Shown: one piece after another, positions 4,737-6,643 of the stretch
Layout of the letters: each line of letters begins with the position of its first letter
Position numbering within the stretch: position 1 is the first letter of the stretch
NCBI GenBank assembly: GCA_030642525.1
Contig: DAOWNO010000120.1
Coordinates: 1-6,643 of the forward strand
DNA: 6,643 bases
Reading direction: 5' to 3'
Source: Candidatus Aegiribacteria sp.
Lineage (GTDB): Bacteria; Fermentibacterota; Fermentibacteria; Fermentibacterales; JCC-6
The notes under the pieces: model-generated
What the model saw: only the letters and a program-made list of their open reading frames with translations
What the model was told of the DNA's origin: nothing
Database searches by the model: none
Position numbers and translations under genes: made by a program

Positions 4737-5706
4737 TCATATCTCTCTCAAGTCTTCTCATCGTTAGCCTGAATTCCAGAGGAGGAGCTTCATTGAACTC
4801 CATTTCGGCACCTGTTATCGGATGTATGAAACCCAGTGTTTCAGCATGAAGCATCTGATGTCCGGCAAGACGGAGGACATCATCCACCAGTTCTCTATTG
4901 CGAACTGTTGAGGCTATCCCTTTCGGATTGCTTCCACCGTACTTCGTATCCGCTATTAACGGACACCCTTTTTCAGAAGACATATGGACTCTTATCTGAT
5001 GAGTTCTTCCGGTTTCAAGCCTGCATTCGATCATGCTTGAGAATCTGAATTTTCGGAGAACCCTGTAATTGGTAACCGCTCTCTTTCCAGCCTGAACAAC
5101 TCCCATCATCTGTCGATTATTAAGATCGCGGCCGACAGGCGCGTCGATTCTTCCTTCATCAGGCTCCGGGATATGCCAGGCCAGAGCAATGTAACGCCGC
5201 TTGACTGTGCGAGATGAGAGCTGAAGTGACAGACCTCTGTGAGTAACGTTATCCTTGGCAACCATCATCAAACCGGTTGTATCCTTATCCAGCCTGTGTA
5301 CGATCCCGGGACGCAACTCGCCGGAAATACCGGAGAGGTTATCGCAATGCGCAAGCAGCGCATTGACAAGAGTACCGCTTCTGCAGGTGCCTGATGGATG
5401 GATTACAAGCCCTGTCTGCTTATTGATAACCAGAAGATGCTCGTCTTCAAAGACTATATCAAGATCAATCGACTCCGGAGACAGATCTATCGGCACCGGA
5501 TCAGGTACTTCAAGAACGATCACCTGCCCTGCTTTCACATTAAATGCAGGTTTTGTGACAAGTGAATCATCGACAGACAGATGCCCGTTGGAGATCAGAG
5601 TACTGATGTAGCTTCTGCTCTGCTCAATGTCATCCTGTATGACCAGATACGAATCGAGTCTGAGCCCGTGCTCTCCCTGTTCGACTACGCTGCGGAAATA
5701 CTCCAA
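4729..5706 (-). CDS. rluD: RluD/RluA-family 23S rRNA pseudouridine synthase
   Basis: A 325-residue pseudouridine synthase of the RluA/RluD family. Residues about 14-62 form an S4 RNA-binding domain (RLDSYL, then SRSYISTLISNGHLSVDD). The catalytic domain follows: VINKQTGLVIHPS at 93-105; the hallmark GIVHRLDKDTTGLMM at 134-148 with Asp140 as the catalytic residue; KRRYIALAW at 168-176; and TGRTHQIRVHM at 231-241. RluD makes three pseudouridines in helix 69 of 23S rRNA; the S4 domain and length favour RluD or RluC over RluA, and the exact target is inferred. The start is a TTG (5706-5704) 6 nt after the prolyl isomerase stop and in the same frame as that gene. No clear ribosome binding site precedes it and no better start lies near, so translation is probably coupled. 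The 3' end overlaps the next gene by 8 nt. Confidence 0.93.
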   Translation of the reverse strand: MEYFRSVVEQGEHGLRLDSYLVIQDDIEQSRSYISTLISNGHLSVDDSLVTKPAFNVKAGQVIVLEVPDPVPIDLSPESIDLDIVFEDEHLLVINKQTGLVIHPSGTCRSGTLVNALLAHCDNLSGISGELRPGIVHRLDKDTTGLMMVAKDNVTHRGLSLQLSSRTVKRRYIALAWHIPEPDEGRIDAPVGRDLNNRQMMGVVQAGKRAVTNYRVLRKFRFSSMIECRLETGRTHQIRVHMSSEKGCPLIADTKYGGSNPKGIASTVRNRELVDDVLRLAGHQMLHAETLGFIHPITGAEMEFNEAPPLEFRLTMRRLERDMND

Positions 5707-5712
5707 GGCTGA

Positions 5713-6192
5713 TTATCTGATTCGTTTAATAAGGTGCAGCCCGAATCGTGTCTCCACAATTCCGGATATCTCTCCTGGTTCAAGCACAAAAGCAGCATTC
5801 TCAAACTCCTCTATCATCGCCCCCCGGGCGAATTCGGGAAGCATTCCGCTGTCCTGCGCAGTGGTACATTCAGAATACTGGTATGCCATATCCTCAAAAG
5901 TCACATCTCCTGCCAGTATGTCAGCCTGAATCCGCTCTATTAACGCCTGTGCCTCTTCCCGTGTATGAAGAGTTCCACCCGCACCTGTACTATCCCAGCT
6001 TATCAGGATATGCCTGGCGCAAATGAAGTCAGGCTGATGAATAGCTGATTCTATCCCGAACAGGGAATCAGTCAGGATGGCATTTTCCGAGTCAGTGATA
6101 ATCTCTTCACGAGGTTCTTCAGAAGAACCGCATGAGATCATTAACATGCAAGCACATGAAACAGCCATAATCAATGCAATGAGTCTTTTCAT
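5713..6192 (-). CDS. Parvulin-type peptidyl-prolyl isomerase lipoprotein
   Basis: A 159-residue predicted lipoprotein with a single PpiC/parvulin rotamase domain. The signal peptide is MKR followed by a hydrophobic run, ending MISC with Cys21 as the lipidated residue. A short acidic linker follows. The rotamase domain spans about 58-159: ARHILISW at 59-66 (first active-site His), EEAQALIERIQADILAGDVTFEDMA-like helices, the YSEC loop at 106-109, then SGMLPEF, RGAMIEEFENAAF at 123-135, PGEISGIVETRFGLHLIK at 139-156 (second His). The long chaperone region of SurA or PrsA is missing, so the protein is little more than an anchored catalytic domain. It probably assists folding of exported proteins at the periplasmic face of a membrane. 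GGAGG (6200-6204) lies 7 nt before the ATG. It is the first gene of the leftward block and is divergent from the aminotransferase gene. Confidence 0.9.
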   Translation of the reverse strand: MKRLIALIMAVSCACMLMISCGSSEEPREEIITDSENAILTDSLFGIESAIHQPDFICARHILISWDSTGAGGTLHTREEAQALIERIQADILAGDVTFEDMAYQYSECTTAQDSGMLPEFARGAMIEEFENAAFVLEPGEISGIVETRFGLHLIKRIR

Positions 6193-6363
6193 GAATCAAC
6201 CTCCAGTAAGTTATAAGTAAGCTTAAATATGATAAGGAGTCATCGCTTCGTCCCGTCAGTGAAAATTGCCTGTTGACATTGGAATATTTGGTCATATCCA
6301 TACATTGTATATAGTATGTTGTATTCAAAGTGAATCGTTCAGGTTCCAGAAAGGAGTCAATGC
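6193..6363. promoter_or_regulatory. Divergent intergenic region with a candidate rightward promoter
   Basis: These 171 nt separate two genes that point away from each other, so promoters for both must lie here or nearby. On the plus strand a perfect TTGACA occurs at 6273-6278, but the best -10 at a 16-nt spacing is only TATCCA. A better -10, TATAGT (6310-6315), pairs with a poor -35, TTGGTC (6288-6293), at the same spacing. On the minus strand TATCAT and TATTTAAG-type A/T-rich boxes occur about 20-50 nt upstream of the prolyl isomerase start, without a convincing -35. The A/T-rich stretch around 6301-6325 repeats TTGTAT and could bind a regulator. The location is firm; individual boxes are weak. 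Confidence 0.4.
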
Positions 6364-6643
6364 ATGGAGAAAGAGAAATACTTCTCAGATCGGGCATTGG
6401 GTATGAAGAGATCGGTTATCAGAGAGCTTCTGAAATTGACCGCCAAACCAGGCATAATCTCATTTGCCGGAGGACTTCCCGCCCCTGTAACTTTCCCTGT
6501 AAACCATGTCATAAGCGCTATCGACAAGGTCATTAAAGAGGAAGCCCACACTGCATTGCAGTACGGTCCTACTGAAGGCGACAAAAGACTCCGCGAGGAT
6601 CTTGCTGCAATCATGAAAAAAGAAGGTATTGATACAACACCTG
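6364..6643 (+). CDS. PLP-dependent aminotransferase, LysN/2-aminoadipate type (partial, 5' end)
   Basis: The first 93 codons of a rightward gene cut off by the window edge. The start is ATG 6364, preceded by AAGGAG (6351-6356) with a 7-nt spacer. The N-terminus carries features of class I/II fold-type I aminotransferases of the LysN / 2-aminoadipate group: FSDRALGMKRSVIRELLKL at 7-25, then PGIISFAGGLPAP at 29-41, and ALQYGPTEGDKRLREDLA at 64-81. The last is the conserved Y-x-P/T-x-G-x-x-x-L-R segment next to the cofactor site. Family members transaminate 2-aminoadipate, branched-chain or aromatic amino acids. The catalytic lysine and substrate-specifying residues lie beyond the window, so the substrate cannot be called. 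There is no sign of an N-terminal GntR DNA-binding domain, so it is an enzyme and not an MocR-type regulator. Confidence 0.9.
   Translation, partial: MEKEKYFSDRALGMKRSVIRELLKLTAKPGIISFAGGLPAPVTFPVNHVISAIDKVIKEEAHTALQYGPTEGDKRLREDLAAIMKKEGIDTTP

Noticed and set aside
5627..5929. Rightward open frame of 100 codons
   Set aside because: It is antisense to the rluD-family and parvulin genes, shows no domain and has no ribosome binding site context.

Overview
The window holds a compact, mostly leftward (minus strand) bacterial operon-like block, plus the first 93 codons of a rightward gene at the right edge. Base composition looks moderate (mid-40s % G+C by eye). Two lipoproteins with signal peptides and a SPOR domain point to a bacterium with a cell envelope of the diderm type. 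The gene set and the moderate divergence from well-known relatives suggest an uncultured lineage near the FCB/Fermentibacteria-like groups. That placement is a weak inference, because no marker gene here fixes the phylum.

Reading in the direction of transcription (right to left), the order is: a small parvulin-type prolyl isomerase lipoprotein (6192-5713); an RluD/RluA-family 23S rRNA pseudouridine synthase (5706-4729); a small membrane protein that loosely resembles EcfT/CbiQ (4736-4149); TruA, the tRNA pseudouridine 38-40 synthase (4146-3406); a protein resembling deoxyhypusine synthase, of unknown function (3409-2450); and a SPOR-domain lipoprotein (2466-2002). These six genes are separated by no more than 6 nt or overlap by up to 17 nt, so they are almost certainly one transcript. 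Two of them appear to start with TTG. Beyond about 130 nt of non-coding DNA comes a complete tRNA-Gly(GCC) with an encoded CCA end. Then comes a repeat-rich gap, then TrmO/TsaA (the tRNA t6A37 methyltransferase, 1507-1016) and an MscS-type mechanosensitive channel (936-127).

The right edge (from 6364) carries the start of a class I/II PLP aminotransferase of the LysN/2-aminoadipate type, divergent from the prolyl isomerase. The 171-nt intergenic region between them must hold both promoters.

The theme of the window is translation and RNA modification (RluD, TruA, TrmO and a tRNA gene) mixed with envelope proteins. The most unusual stretch is 1595-1923 around the tRNA. It contains a 25-nt palindrome of the REP-like kind, two 47-nt near-identical direct repeats, a strong 12-bp hairpin and another hairpin. 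On the minus strand the two direct repeats, the last hairpin and the tRNA itself all begin GCGGG and end CCCGCTC, as if the repeats mimic the tRNA acceptor end. The deoxyhypusine-synthase-like protein is the most interesting coding feature. I see no CRISPR, no intact mobile element and no defence system.
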